In this document: in pieces, positions 15,514-23,913 of the stretch
Position numbering within the stretch: the first letter of the stretch is position 1
Layout: every line of letters starts with the position of its first letter
NCBI GenBank assembly: GCA_036501085.1
Contig: DASYAZ010000052.1
Coordinates: 1 to 34,173 of the forward strand
Source of the DNA: GCA-003244245 sp036501085
GTDB lineage: Bacteria > Actinomycetota > Actinomycetes > Mycobacteriales > Pseudonocardiaceae
DNA length: 34,173 nucleotides
Direction: 5' to 3'
Notes under the pieces: model-generated
Told to the model about the DNA's origin: nothing
Databases searched by the model: none
The model's input: the letters and a program-made list of their open reading frames with translations, nothing else
Program-made: the position numbers and the translations under genes

Positions 15514-16098
15514 TCAGTCAGTGGTGCCCGCCGAGTCGGTGGGATTGGCCGGGTTGGCGCGCTGCGCCTGGGTCAGCGCGTCGATCACCATTTCCAGCCA
15601 GCGCAGGCTGCGACGGTAACTCTCCGTGTCTTGAGCGGAGGGCGCCGGGGGCAGGATGCGTTCCGGGGAGCCGGTGATGGTGACCCGGCCGGAGACGTCG
15701 AGCACCACGTGCAGCGTTTCCAGCATCCAGCCCCACTCGGCCGCGGAGGGATAACCCTGGCCGGGAAGCTGGACCACACCACCGTGCCGGGGTAGCGTGC
15801 CCAGGACCCGAGTCAGGCTGTGTTCCAGATCGTGCAGCACCCAGCCCTCCCAGAGCTGGCGGACCGGACCGGTCTCCTTCGTGCCGCACCAGTAGTCCAC
15901 GACGTAGGCGAGCCGGCCGTCGATCGTGCCGATGGGGACCGGCAGCCCGGTGACCTGGGCTAGCGGATCATCGGTACAGCCGGCGAGCTGCCAGCGAACC
16001 AGTTCCCGAAGCCACGACCACTGTTCGCGTAGGAAGCGAACACCTTCCGGCGACAGCGTCAGCAGCAGTTGGCCGCCTTGGCGGTCGCAAATGACCAT
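15514..16098 (-). CDS. Conserved actinobacterial protein of unknown function
   Basis: A 194-residue soluble protein I cannot assign. It opens MVICDRQGGQLLLTLSPEGVRFLREQWSWLRELV in character, that is two beta strands then an amphipathic helix, loosely like DUF2017 proteins but without enough support. Mid-protein it has WEGWVLHDLEHSLTRVLGTLP and a Trp-rich SAAEWGWMLETLHVVLDVSG, followed by a beta-rich end and a polar tail. No signal, membrane segment or catalytic motif is visible. GGAGG lies 12 nt before the ATG. It sits between purD and the SGNH gene on the same strand with gaps of about 50 nt. Confidence 0.62.
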   Translation of the reverse strand: MVICDRQGGQLLLTLSPEGVRFLREQWSWLRELVRWQLAGCTDDPLAQVTGLPVPIGTIDGRLAYVVDYWCGTKETGPVRQLWEGWVLHDLEHSLTRVLGTLPRHGGVVQLPGQGYPSAAEWGWMLETLHVVLDVSGRVTITGSPERILPPAPSAQDTESYRRSLRWLEMVIDALTQAQRANPANPTDSAGTTD

Positions 16099-16116
16099 CG
16101 TGTTGCTCAGCCTCCA

Positions 16117-16139
16117 CTCCCGCGAATGATCGCCGGGAG
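16117..16139 (-). terminator. Hairpin after purD
   Basis: A stem of six plus three pairs with one bulged base (16117-16125 with 16130-16139) on a 4-nt loop, 10 nt beyond the purD stop on the minus strand. It lacks a T-run, and an alternative pairing with neighbouring GCCTCC/GGAGGC is possible. It may reduce read-through into the next gene. Confidence 0.4.
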
Positions 16140-16148
16140 GCTATCGCG

Positions 16149-17417
16149 TCAGGCACCCGCGGAAGGTCCATCTTCGCGGCGCGTCGCGCGCAATCCGATA
16201 TCGCTTCGGTAATGGGCACCCGGCAGGTGAACCTGCTCGACGCGCTGGTAGGCCTGCTCCCGGGCGGCCGCAAGATCAGTTCCGGTTCCCACCACGGAGA
16301 GCACCCGACCCCCGGCTGAGACCACCGCTCCGTCATCGCGGCGACGGGTACCCGCATGGAGAATTCCCGGCCCCCACGAACCGGTGATCACATCACCGGT
16401 TCGGGTGACACCAGGGTAGCCTTCCGCGGCTATCACCACGACCACCGCGAACCCCGGGTCCCAGTCCAGCGGCGGCTGCTGCACCAGAGCACCGGAGGCG
16501 GTGGCCATCAGCAGCCCCGCCAGGGGTGTGCGCAGCAGCGCCAGCAGCACCTGGGTCTCCGGGTCACCGAAGCGGCAGTTGAACTCCACCACCTGCGGGC
16601 CCGTGGCACTCAGCACGAGGCCGGCATAAAGGAGCCCGGAAAACGCAACACCACGCCGCGCTAACTCATCCACCACCGGCTGCACGATCTCCACCACGAC
16701 CTGGGAGGCGAGCGAGTCCGGGGCCCACGGCAAGGGGGCATAGGCACCCATCCCCCCGGTGTTCGGGCCGGCGTCACCCTCGCCCACTCGCTTGAAGTCC
16801 TGGGCGGCGAGCAGCGGTACCACCGTCCGGTCGCTATCGACCAGGCAGAACAGCGAGACCTCCGGGCCATCCAGGTACGACTCCAGCAGCACCGGGTGCC
16901 CACCATCGAGCAGGGTCAGCGCGTGTGCCCTGGCCACTTCCCGGTCCTCGGTGACCACGACACCCTTTCCGGCAGCCGGCCCGTCGTCCTTGATAACCCA
17001 TCTCGGCCCGAAGCGACCCAGCGCCGCGTCCAGCCGGCCCGGGTTGTCCACCAGCTCGCAGCGCGCGGTCGGCACCCCAGTGGCGCCCATCACGTCCTTG
17101 GCGAACGCCTTGGATCCCTCGATTCGCGCCGCGCCGGCCGAGGGGCCGAAGCACGCGATCCCGGCCGCGCGGACAGCATCGGCCGCTCCCGCCACCAGTG
17201 GCCCCTCCGGGCCGATGACCACGAGATCGGCCGACCAGGTTCGCGCCAGCTTCGCCACCGCGACCGGGTCGGTGAGATCCACCCGGGGCTGCTCGGCCAG
17301 GGCCACGGTGCCGGCATTTCCAGGCGCGCAGGCCAGCGCCGTCACCGACGGGTCGCTGGACAGTGACAGGGTCAGCGCATGCTCGCGGCCGCCGGCGCCG
17401 ATCACGAGTACTCGCAC
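16149..17417 (-). CDS. purD: Phosphoribosylamine-glycine ligase (GAR synthetase)
   Basis: A 422-residue ATP-grasp enzyme joining glycine to phosphoribosylamine, the second step of purine synthesis. Seen: N-terminal VRVLVIGAGGREHALTLSL, the ATP-grasp lid WVIKDDGPAAGKGVVVTED, LLESYLDGPEVSLFCLVD, the signature GDAGPNTGGMGAYAPLPW, and FNCRFGDPETQVLL with metal-binding acids. GTG 17415-17417 is chosen because it begins exactly at the Rossmann-like first strand and gives the common family length; the frame further upstream adds an implausible N-terminus. A TACTCT hexamer 7 nt before this GTG suggests a leaderless mRNA. It is divergent from the GGDEF-EAL gene. Confidence 0.96.
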   Translation of the reverse strand: MRVLVIGAGGREHALTLSLSSDPSVTALACAPGNAGTVALAEQPRVDLTDPVAVAKLARTWSADLVVIGPEGPLVAGAADAVRAAGIACFGPSAGAARIEGSKAFAKDVMGATGVPTARCELVDNPGRLDAALGRFGPRWVIKDDGPAAGKGVVVTEDREVARAHALTLLDGGHPVLLESYLDGPEVSLFCLVDSDRTVVPLLAAQDFKRVGEGDAGPNTGGMGAYAPLPWAPDSLASQVVVEIVQPVVDELARRGVAFSGLLYAGLVLSATGPQVVEFNCRFGDPETQVLLALLRTPLAGLLMATASGALVQQPPLDWDPGFAVVVVIAAEGYPGVTRTGDVITGSWGPGILHAGTRRRDDGAVVSAGGRVLSVVGTGTDLAAAREQAYQRVEQVHLPGAHYRSDIGLRATRREDGPSAGA

Positions 17418-17424
17418 GATACGC

Positions 17425-17430
17425 AGAGTA
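17425..17430 (-). promoter_or_regulatory. Candidate -10 element of a leaderless purD mRNA
   Basis: TACTCT on the minus strand ends 7 nt before the purD GTG, the spacing expected between a -10 element and the transcript start, so transcription would begin at or next to the start codon. No Shine-Dalgarno precedes the GTG. The -35 position (CAGTCC) is poor. Confidence 0.4.
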
Positions 17431-17559
17431 CGGGTGCTCACCCACACGGACTGCTCGGTGGGTGGAATCCCATTAATTGATCACGCCGGAGAATCGGTAC
17501 ACTACTGGTGCACTCGATCCTTCAGCACCGCGCAGGCGCAGGGTGGGGTGGTCAGGCGG

Positions 17560-19628
17560 ATGAGCGGTTCGGCGCGCCAGGCATCGCTCGCAGGGGTGGT
17601 GCGTGCCTGGTCCGATGCGGTGACACCTCTCGTCGAGATGCGCCCGGCGGGTGAGCCACTGGAGGCCTGCCTCACCGATCAGCTGCACTTCCTGGTCGCC
17701 GCACTCGCCAAGGAGGACTTCACCCCGGCACCCGCAGCGCAGGTCGCAGCCACCCTGGTGGAACGGGGCCTGGTCAGCGAGCAATGCCTGGAGCGCACGG
17801 TCGTGGTTCTGGGGTCTGCGCTGTCCGAGCGGCCCGAGCTGGCCGCCGTGGTCGGCCTGGCCGGCAAGATCGCGACCCTGCTCGGAATCCTGGCCTACGG
17901 GCACGTCACCGCCCGCCGGCACCGCGCCCCCGAGCAGAGCGAGGCCTGGTTCCGGGAGGTGTTCGACTCCGCGCCGGTGGGCATGCTGATCAGCGATCTG
18001 GACGGCACCGTCACCCAGAGCAATGGCGCCCTGACCGAGCTGTTGCACTACCCGCCCGCCAAGATCACAGGTCACGACATCAGCGAGCTGTTCGGTCCCG
18101 AGGATGCCGCCCCGCTCGATTCCGCCTACCGGGCGCTGAAGGAGGGAATGCGCGGCCGCTTCCAGGGCCGGGTGAAGGCCCGCTCGGGCAAGGGGGACAC
18201 CACCTGGGTCTCACTGACAGCGTCGGTGTTGCGGGACGCGGTGGGCAATCCCACCCACCACGTCACGATGATCGAGGACGTGCACGACCGGCACCTCCTC
18301 GAGTTGCGGATGCGGCATCAGTCGTTGCACGACCTGCTCACCGGCCTACCCAACCGGCTGCACTTCGGGATCTACCTCGAAGGGCTGCTGGAAGGCGAGC
18401 CCGACGCCACCGTGGTGCTGTGCAAGATAAACCTGGACTGCTTCGGGATCGTCAACGACGGGCTGGGCATCGGGATCGGTGACCTGTTGCTGAGATCGGT
18501 CGCTTCCCGGCTCCAGGCGCTCGTTGCCGGAGAGCACGCGTTCCTCGCCCGGTTCGGTGCCGACGAGTTCGCCATCGCCATCAAGGAATCGCCGACGACA
18601 CCCGACACCGCCACCCTCGCCGCCCGCATCAACGCTGAGCTGTCCGAACCGGTCTACCTCGCCGACCGGGGGCTGGCGGTCTCCGCCTGTGTCGGCATCG
18701 TGCGGCGCACCGCTGGACAGACCGACACCAAAGAACTGATCCGCGCCATGGAGACGACCCTGCACCAGGCCAAGCGAACCGGCCGCGGGCAGTGGGCGCT
18801 CTATGACCCGGCGTTCGACGCCCAGCAGCGCACCCGCTACGAGCTGGCTACCAGTATGCCCGCAGCCTGGGAAAACGGTCAGGTCACCTTGCGTTACCAA
18901 CCTGTGGTGCGGGTCGATCCAGCGGTCGAGGACACCGGCCGGACCGTGCACTCGCGGCGCTGCTGCGCTGGGATCACCCCGGGCGCGCCGCGGTGGACCA
19001 CGACGACTGCATCACGCTTGCCGAGCAGACCGGCCTGGTGCTCTCGATCGGGCCGTGGATGCTACGGCGGGCCTGCGAACAGCTACAAGAATGGCGCGAG
19101 CGGCTCGGGGTGGCGGTGCCGCCGGTCCGGGTGGACCTGACGACGAACCTGATTCAGGATCCCGACCTGGTGGCGGTGGTGCGCTCCACCCTGGCCGCAA
19201 CGGGACTGCGGGCCGCGGACGTTCAGCTCGGCATGCCGGTCGAGACGATCGTCGCCGGGCACGGAGACGCGGTGGACAACGTGCGCACGCTGGCCGAGAT
19301 CGGGGTGTGCGTCGTACTCACCCACTACGGCGAGGCGCTCGGAAACCTCGTCCTGCTGGAATCCCTGCCGGTACGGGTAGTGGAGCTGGCGAGCTCGCTG
19401 GTGCGCGCCGCCGGGCAGCGGCCCGACTCGGTGGTGCGCTCCGCGGTGGCCTGCATGATGCCCCTGATCCGCCGCACCGGCACCGCCGTGGTCATGGCGG
19501 GCGTCGCTGATCCCGAGCAGGCGCGCTGGTGGGGGCGCACCGGTGCCGACTCGGCACGCGGTGCCGCGTTCGCCCAGCCGGTGGCGTCCCAGGACGTTCC
19601 GGAGCTGCTAGCGAGCCAGCGCCAGTAG
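17560..19628 (+). pseudogene. Frameshifted PAS-GGDEF-EAL signalling protein with degenerate active sites
   Basis: The gene reads in one frame from ATG 17560 to about 18940 and continues in another to TAG 19626-19628. A single missing base between about 18915 and 18950 explains the break. Part one: an N-terminal helical region, a PAS domain (SEAWFREVFDSAPVGMLISD ... MIEDVHDRH) and a GGDEF domain (HDLLTGLPNRLHF; FGADEFAIAI, with Ala as second residue of the motif). Part two: an EAL-like domain with AALLRWDHP where EALLRWDHP is usual, TGLVLSIGPWMLRRACEQL, and THYGEALGN in place of DDFGTGYSS. The family makes or breaks cyclic di-GMP, but key acids of the phosphodiesterase are gone, so any surviving role is more likely sensing than catalysis. 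The shift could be a true mutation or a sequencing error. The end overlaps the convergent methyltransferase by 21 bp. Confidence 0.85.
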
Positions 19629-20378
19629 GTACTCCGCCTCCACCCGCACCGGACCACCGTCGGGCGATGCGTGCCGCTCGATCGCCGCCACCAACTGCTC
19701 GGCCCGAGCACCGGCAGCCCGGGTCGCGGCGACGTACGCTGCCGAATGCGCGGTGTAGAACGCGGTCATCTGCTGGGCCGAGTCGAACCGCCAGGGCAAG
19801 GTCCGGCGTTCAATCGTGATGTCGGTGAATCCACCAGCCAGCCTTCGCTCCAGGATGCTCAGATCGCCCCAGCTCAGCGTGTCGGGAGCGGCAGGATCCG
19901 GGGGCACGAACTCCCTGATGATGCGGGCCCGCTGGGCCGTGTAGCCGTCGGAGGTCCACGCGGTGAGGGCCAGCCGCCCACCGGGCTTGAGAACCCGACG
20001 CACCTGCGCGAGGGCCACGTCTGGTCGCGGGGCGAAGATCACCCCGAAGGCGGACAGCACGACGTCGACGCTGTCGGCCGGCACCGGCAGTTCCTCGACG
20101 TCCGCCTCGATCCACTCGACGGTGGACCCGGTGCGTTCCCGGCCCAGCTGCACCATCCGTGGGGCGATGTCGGCCGCGGTGACCCGTGCCCCGCGCGCCG
20201 CGGCCCGGATCGCGACGTTGCCGGTACCGGCCGCCAGGTCCAGGACATGATCGCCCTGGTTCGGCGCGGCGAACTCGACCAGCGCGTCAGCGGTCGGCTC
20301 GAGCAGCCGCGCGAGACCGGAATAGTCGGCCGAGCCCCACAGCGCGGCAGTCGCGGCCCGCCGGTCCCGTCCGGTCAC
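19608..20378 (-). CDS. SAM-dependent class I methyltransferase
   Basis: A 256-residue methyltransferase of the ubiE/Methyltransf_11 type. The SAM site is plain: motif I HVLDLAAGTGNVAIRAA, motif II around VTAADIAPRMVQLGRER with the acidic residue after beta 2, then WIEADVEELPVPADSVDVVLSAFGVIFAP and the post-motif VRRVLKPGGRLALTAWTSDG. The substrate is unknown; a small-molecule acceptor is likely. GTG 20376-20378 gives a sensible N-terminus (TGRDRRAATAALWGSADYSGLARLLEP in character); the longer frame upstream runs through the intergenic inverted repeat and is rejected. Its 3' end overlaps the end of the GGDEF-EAL gene by 21 bp. Confidence 0.85.
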   Translation of the reverse strand: MTGRDRRAATAALWGSADYSGLARLLEPTADALVEFAAPNQGDHVLDLAAGTGNVAIRAAARGARVTAADIAPRMVQLGRERTGSTVEWIEADVEELPVPADSVDVVLSAFGVIFAPRPDVALAQVRRVLKPGGRLALTAWTSDGYTAQRARIIREFVPPDPAAPDTLSWGDLSILERRLAGGFTDITIERRTLPWRFDSAQQMTAFYTAHSAAYVAATRAAGARAEQLVAAIERHASPDGGPVRVEAEYLLALAR

Positions 20379-20527
20379 GCCGCGCCGCGCAGCGTCGCCA
20401 CTTCGCGGGCCAGGTCCTGGCACGCTGAGTCCCGCCGCCCTTTTCGCAGACCGATGTTCATCTCGCCGCACCGTAGCTGAGCGGCGGCGAGGTGGCGAGG
20501 TTGGTCGCCCCACTGCACTGACCGCCC

Positions 20528-20583
20528 CGAGTTTCACACCACGGTTGCCGCAGCCGCGGTGGACAGCTCAGGTGTGAAACTCG
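20528..20583. repeat. 13-bp inverted repeat between the UBP-finger and methyltransferase genes
   Basis: Perfect arms CGAGTTTCACACC (20528-20540) and GGTGTGAAACTCG (20571-20583) flank 30 nt. The element lies 19 nt beyond the UBP-finger stop and 149 nt before the methyltransferase start, both on the minus strand. The long loop and lack of a T-tract make it unlike an intrinsic terminator; it could be a Rho-type or dispersed 3'-end element, or a pair of protein sites. Confidence 0.6.
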
Positions 20584-20602
20584 GCGCGCCTGTGGTTCGG
20601 GG

Positions 20603-20866
20603 TCAGACCAGCCTGCGGTCCAGGTAGCACCAGCGCCAGCTCTCGCCGGGCTCAGCTGAGCGCATCACCGGGTGCTGGGTGCTGAGGTGGTGCGCGGTGG
20701 CGTGCCGGCGCGGGTTGGAATCGCAGCAGGCCACGTGACCGCAGCTCAAGCACATCCGCAGGTGCGCCCAGTTCGATTCACCGAGCGTTGCGCAATCGAC
20801 GCATCTGAGCTGATCCGGCGCCTCGGGCGCGGGGCTGGGAAGCGTCGGCACGTGTTCGCAGCTCAT
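20603..20866 (-). CDS. UBP-type zinc finger protein
   Basis: An 87-residue protein consisting of one Zn-finger UBP domain, the fold that in eukaryotes binds the C-terminus of ubiquitin. Zinc ligands are visible in order: C-x-H at the start (SCEHV), CVDC, CLSCGHVACCDS, then His residues in RRHATAHHLSTQHPVM; it ends WRWCYLDRRLV. Free-standing bacterial copies are common in actinobacteria; their partner is unknown. The ATG (20864-20866) has GGGAGGT 8 nt upstream. It is divergent from the Na+/H+ antiporter gene, with only 32 bp between the start codons, so their expression is probably linked. Confidence 0.9.
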   Translation of the reverse strand: MSCEHVPTLPSPAPEAPDQLRCVDCATLGESNWAHLRMCLSCGHVACCDSNPRRHATAHHLSTQHPVMRSAEPGESWRWCYLDRRLV

Positions 20867-20898
20867 GTATTGCTACCTCCCGGTGCGATGCTGGCCTG

Positions 20899-22467
20899 AT
20901 GGACGGTTTGCCGCTGATCCTGCTCGTGCTGGGCGCGCTCGCGGTCACCGCGGCCAGTCAACGGTTACGGCTGCCCGCGCCGCTGGCACTGGTCGTCGCC
21001 GGACTGGCCATCTCGGCGATTCCCGGCGTCCCGGATTACCAGCTCGACCCGGACCTGGTGCTTTATGGAATCCTGCCGCCGCTGCTTTATTCCGCCGCGC
21101 TGGGCAGCTCCGCGATCCAGATCCGGGCGAACATCCGGCCGATCGCCTTGCTGGCCGTCGGGCTGGTGCTGTTCACCACGGCGTGTGTCGGGCTGGTCGC
21201 CTGGTGGCTGGTACCTGCGCTGCCGCTGCCCGCCGCGCTGGCGCTCGCGGCGGTGATCGCACCCCCGGATGCGGTGGCCGCGGTGGCCATCGGGCGGCGG
21301 CTGGGGCTGCCCCGGCGGGTGATGACGGTGCTGGCTGGCGAGAGCTTGTTCAACGACGCCACCGCGCTGACCGTGTTGCGGGTCGCGGTGGCCGCCACCG
21401 TGGCCGGCCGTCCCTCGGTGCTGGCCGGGGTGGGCGGTTTCCTGCTCACGGCGGTCGGCGGCGTGCTGCTCGGCGCCGTGCTCGGCCGGCTGGTGCATCA
21501 GGTGCGGATGCGGCTGCACGACTCCCGGTTGGAGAGCGCGTTGGGTCTGGTCGTGCCTTTCGCCGCCTACGCCCTGGCCGAGCAGGTGCACGTCTCGGGG
21601 GTGCTCGCGGTGGTGGTGACCGGGCTGTACCTGGGTCACCACGCCCCCCAGGCCGGGTACGCGACCCGGTTGCAGGAACAGGCGGTGTGGCAGGCCGCGG
21701 ACACCGTGCTCGAGGCGTTCGTCTTCGCGCTGATCGGGCTGCAGCTGCCGGCGGTGGTGCGCGGTGTTGGCGCCATCGGCCCGTTGCTGATCGCGGCGGC
21801 CGCGGTGATCGCGACGACCGTGCTGGCCAGGATCGTGTGGATGTTCCCCGCCACCTACCTGCCACGAGTGCTGTTCAGCCGGGTGAGCGCCCGGGATCCG
21901 GCGCCGCGATGGCAGATTCCGGCGGTGCTGTCCTGGGCTGGGATGCGTGGGGTGGTGACGCTGGCCGCGGCATCGTCGATCCCGCAGGTCACCAATTCCG
22001 GCGCACCGTTCCCGGGCCGATCCGAGATCATTTTCTTGGCGTTCTGCGTCACGATCGCCACCTTGCTGCTGCACGGGCTCACCCTGCCCGGGATGATCCG
22101 CCGTCTCGGGGTGGAGGGCCGCGAGTCTCATCACGACGCACTGGCCGAGGCCGATGCCATCCATACGGCGACGCAGGCCGCCCTGGAGCGGCTCGAAGCC
22201 GCCTCCGACGGAGCGCCGGCGACGGTCACCGCCCGGCTGCGTAAGGCCGCCGAGCAGCGAAGTAACAGCGTCTGGGAGCGACTCGGCCGCCCGGAGACCG
22301 AACTGGGCGAGGCACCCAGTGTCATCTACCGCCGTTTGCGCCTGGAGATGCTGGCGACCGAGCGCGAGACCCTGATCGGGCTGCGCGACGCCGGCCGCAT
22401 CAACGATGAGGTCCTCACCCGCACCCTCCACGATCTGGACCTGGAAGAAGCCATCCTGAGCCGCTGA
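20899..22467 (+). CDS. CPA1-family Na+/H+ antiporter
   Basis: A 522-residue cation/proton antiporter with about twelve membrane helices over residues 1-400 and a soluble C-terminal helical tail of about 120 residues. Characteristic pieces: YGILPPLLYSAAL, VIAPPDAVAAVAIGRRLGLPRRVMTVLAGESLFNDATALTVLRVA (the Asp-containing ion site PPDA and the FNDATA motif), and LSWAGMRGVVTLAAASSIP. It exchanges sodium or potassium for protons across the cell membrane, serving pH and salt balance. No clear Shine-Dalgarno precedes the ATG, but GATGCT lies 6 nt upstream, so a leaderless mRNA starting inside the 32-bp divergent gap is possible. A 23-bp-arm palindrome follows the stop. Confidence 0.93.
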   Translation: MDGLPLILLVLGALAVTAASQRLRLPAPLALVVAGLAISAIPGVPDYQLDPDLVLYGILPPLLYSAALGSSAIQIRANIRPIALLAVGLVLFTTACVGLVAWWLVPALPLPAALALAAVIAPPDAVAAVAIGRRLGLPRRVMTVLAGESLFNDATALTVLRVAVAATVAGRPSVLAGVGGFLLTAVGGVLLGAVLGRLVHQVRMRLHDSRLESALGLVVPFAAYALAEQVHVSGVLAVVVTGLYLGHHAPQAGYATRLQEQAVWQAADTVLEAFVFALIGLQLPAVVRGVGAIGPLLIAAAAVIATTVLARIVWMFPATYLPRVLFSRVSARDPAPRWQIPAVLSWAGMRGVVTLAAASSIPQVTNSGAPFPGRSEIIFLAFCVTIATLLLHGLTLPGMIRRLGVEGRESHHDALAEADAIHTATQAALERLEAASDGAPATVTARLRKAAEQRSNSVWERLGRPETELGEAPSVIYRRLRLEMLATERETLIGLRDAGRINDEVLTRTLHDLDLEEAILSR

Positions 22468-22476
22468 GCCCCTGTT

Positions 22477-22540
22477 CCCGACATGGAGACATATCGGGGT
22501 CGTAGCGCCTCCCCCAGCCCCGATATGTCTCCATGTCGGG
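22477..22540. repeat. Long palindrome, copy 1, between the antiporter gene and purA
   Basis: Perfect 23-bp arms (22477-22499 and 22518-22540) with an 18-nt loop. The arm contains CCCGACATGGAGACATATCG. It lies 9 nt after the antiporter stop and 18 nt before the purA stop, between convergent genes. The same arms recur at 24580-24645 with an unrelated loop. It probably acts as a bidirectional terminator. Confidence 0.85.
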
Positions 22541-22558
22541 GCTGGGGGAGGCGGGGGG

Positions 22559-23842
22559 TTAGAAGGGGCGGAGCTCGATGGTCTGGTCCCGGCCGGGGCC
22601 GACGCCGATCGCGGAGATGCGCGCCCCGCAGAGCTCTTCGACGCGCGCGAGGTAGGCGCGGGCGTTGGGGGGCAGCTCGGCGTGAGCGCGGCAGTGGGAC
22701 AGCTCTTCCCACCAACCGGGCAGTTGCTCGTAGACCGGTACCGCGTGGTGCAGGTCGGTCTGGGTCATCGGCATTTCCTCGATCCGCTTGCCCTCGACCT
22801 CGTAGGCCACGCAGATCGGCACGGTATCCAGCCCGGAGAGCACGTCGAGCTTGGTCAGGAAGAAGTCGGTGATCCCGTTCACCCGGGCCGCATAGCGCCC
22901 GATCACCGCGTCGAACCAGCCAACCCGCCGGATCCGCCCGGTGGTGACACCCACCTCGCCACCGGCCTTGCGCAACCGCTCGCCCAGGGCGTCGTGCAAT
23001 TCGGTGGGAAACGGGCCCGAGCCGACCCGCGTGGTGTAGGCCTTCAAGATCCCCACCACCGAGGTGATCTTCGTCGGACCGATGCCAGCGCCGGCGCAGG
23101 CGCCACCCGCGGTGGGGTTGGACGAGGTGACGAAGGGGTAGGTGCCGTGGTCGACGTCGAGCAGCGTGCCCTGGCTACCCTCGAGCAGCACGGTCTCACC
23201 GCGCTGCAGCGCCTGGTCGAGCAGTAGCCGGGTGTCGGCGATCCGGTGCGCGAAGTGCGCACCCTGCTCGAGCACGGTGTCCACCACCTGCTCGGCGTCC
23301 AGCGCGCGCCGGTTGTACACCTTGACCAGCACCTGGTTCTTGAACTCCAGCGCAGCCTCGACCTTCTGCCGCAGGATCTTCTCGTCCAGCAGGTCCTGCA
23401 CCCGCACCCCGACCCGGGCCACCTTGTCCTGGTAGGCGGGCCCGATACCGCGTCCGGTGGTGCCGATCTTGGCTTTGCCCAGGTAGCGCTCGGTGACCCG
23501 GTCGATCGCCACGTGATACGGCATGATCAGGTGCGCGTCCGCGGAGATCAGCAATCGCTCGGTGTCCACCGCCCGGCGCCCCAAGTCGGCGAGCTCGTCG
23601 AGCAGCACACCCGGATCGACCACCACGCCGTTGCCGATGACGTTGGTCACGCCCGGGGTGAGGATGCCCGAGGGGATCAGGTGCAGCGCGTAGTCCTGCC
23701 CGTCGGGTAGCACTACGGTGTGACCCGCGTTGTTGCCCCCCTGGTAGCGCACCACCCACTGGACCCGTTCGCCGAGCAGGTCGGTGGCCTTGCCTTTGCC
23801 TTCGTCGCCCCACTGGGCGCCGATCAGCACGATCGCGGGCAT
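22559..23842 (-). CDS. purA: Adenylosuccinate synthetase
   Basis: A 427-residue GTP-dependent enzyme joining IMP and aspartate to adenylosuccinate, the first AMP-specific step. All signatures are present: PAIVLIGAQWGDEGKGKATD (P-loop with catalytic Asp), GGNNAGHTVV with the catalytic His, KIGTTGRGIGPAYQDK, LLEGSQGTLLDVDHGTYPF, SSNPTAGGA, TTGRIRRVGWFD and TKLDVLSGLDTVPIC. ATG 23840-23842 gives the standard N-terminus and family length; a start 12 codons upstream is possible but adds an unconserved lead. It is divergent from the degenerate lipid-kinase-like gene. Confidence 0.98.
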   Translation of the reverse strand: MPAIVLIGAQWGDEGKGKATDLLGERVQWVVRYQGGNNAGHTVVLPDGQDYALHLIPSGILTPGVTNVIGNGVVVDPGVLLDELADLGRRAVDTERLLISADAHLIMPYHVAIDRVTERYLGKAKIGTTGRGIGPAYQDKVARVGVRVQDLLDEKILRQKVEAALEFKNQVLVKVYNRRALDAEQVVDTVLEQGAHFAHRIADTRLLLDQALQRGETVLLEGSQGTLLDVDHGTYPFVTSSNPTAGGACAGAGIGPTKITSVVGILKAYTTRVGSGPFPTELHDALGERLRKAGGEVGVTTGRIRRVGWFDAVIGRYAARVNGITDFFLTKLDVLSGLDTVPICVAYEVEGKRIEEMPMTQTDLHHAVPVYEQLPGWWEELSHCRAHAELPPNARAYLARVEELCGARISAIGVGPGRDQTIELRPF

Positions 23843-23913
23843 GTGGTACTCCAACACCGGTGGGGTTTCGCCGCGCAAGTGCGCCGGACGAGCGTAGACC
23901 TTACGAGGTGGAT

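Noticed and set aside
16759..17559. Upstream extension of the GGDEF gene frame through purD
   Set aside because: It runs antisense through purD; the conserved region begins only after ATG 17560.
20965..22431. 488-codon minus-strand frame opposite the antiporter gene
   Set aside because: Its composition (His/Gln/Arg-rich) is typical of an antisense shadow; the plus strand encodes an unmistakable transporter.
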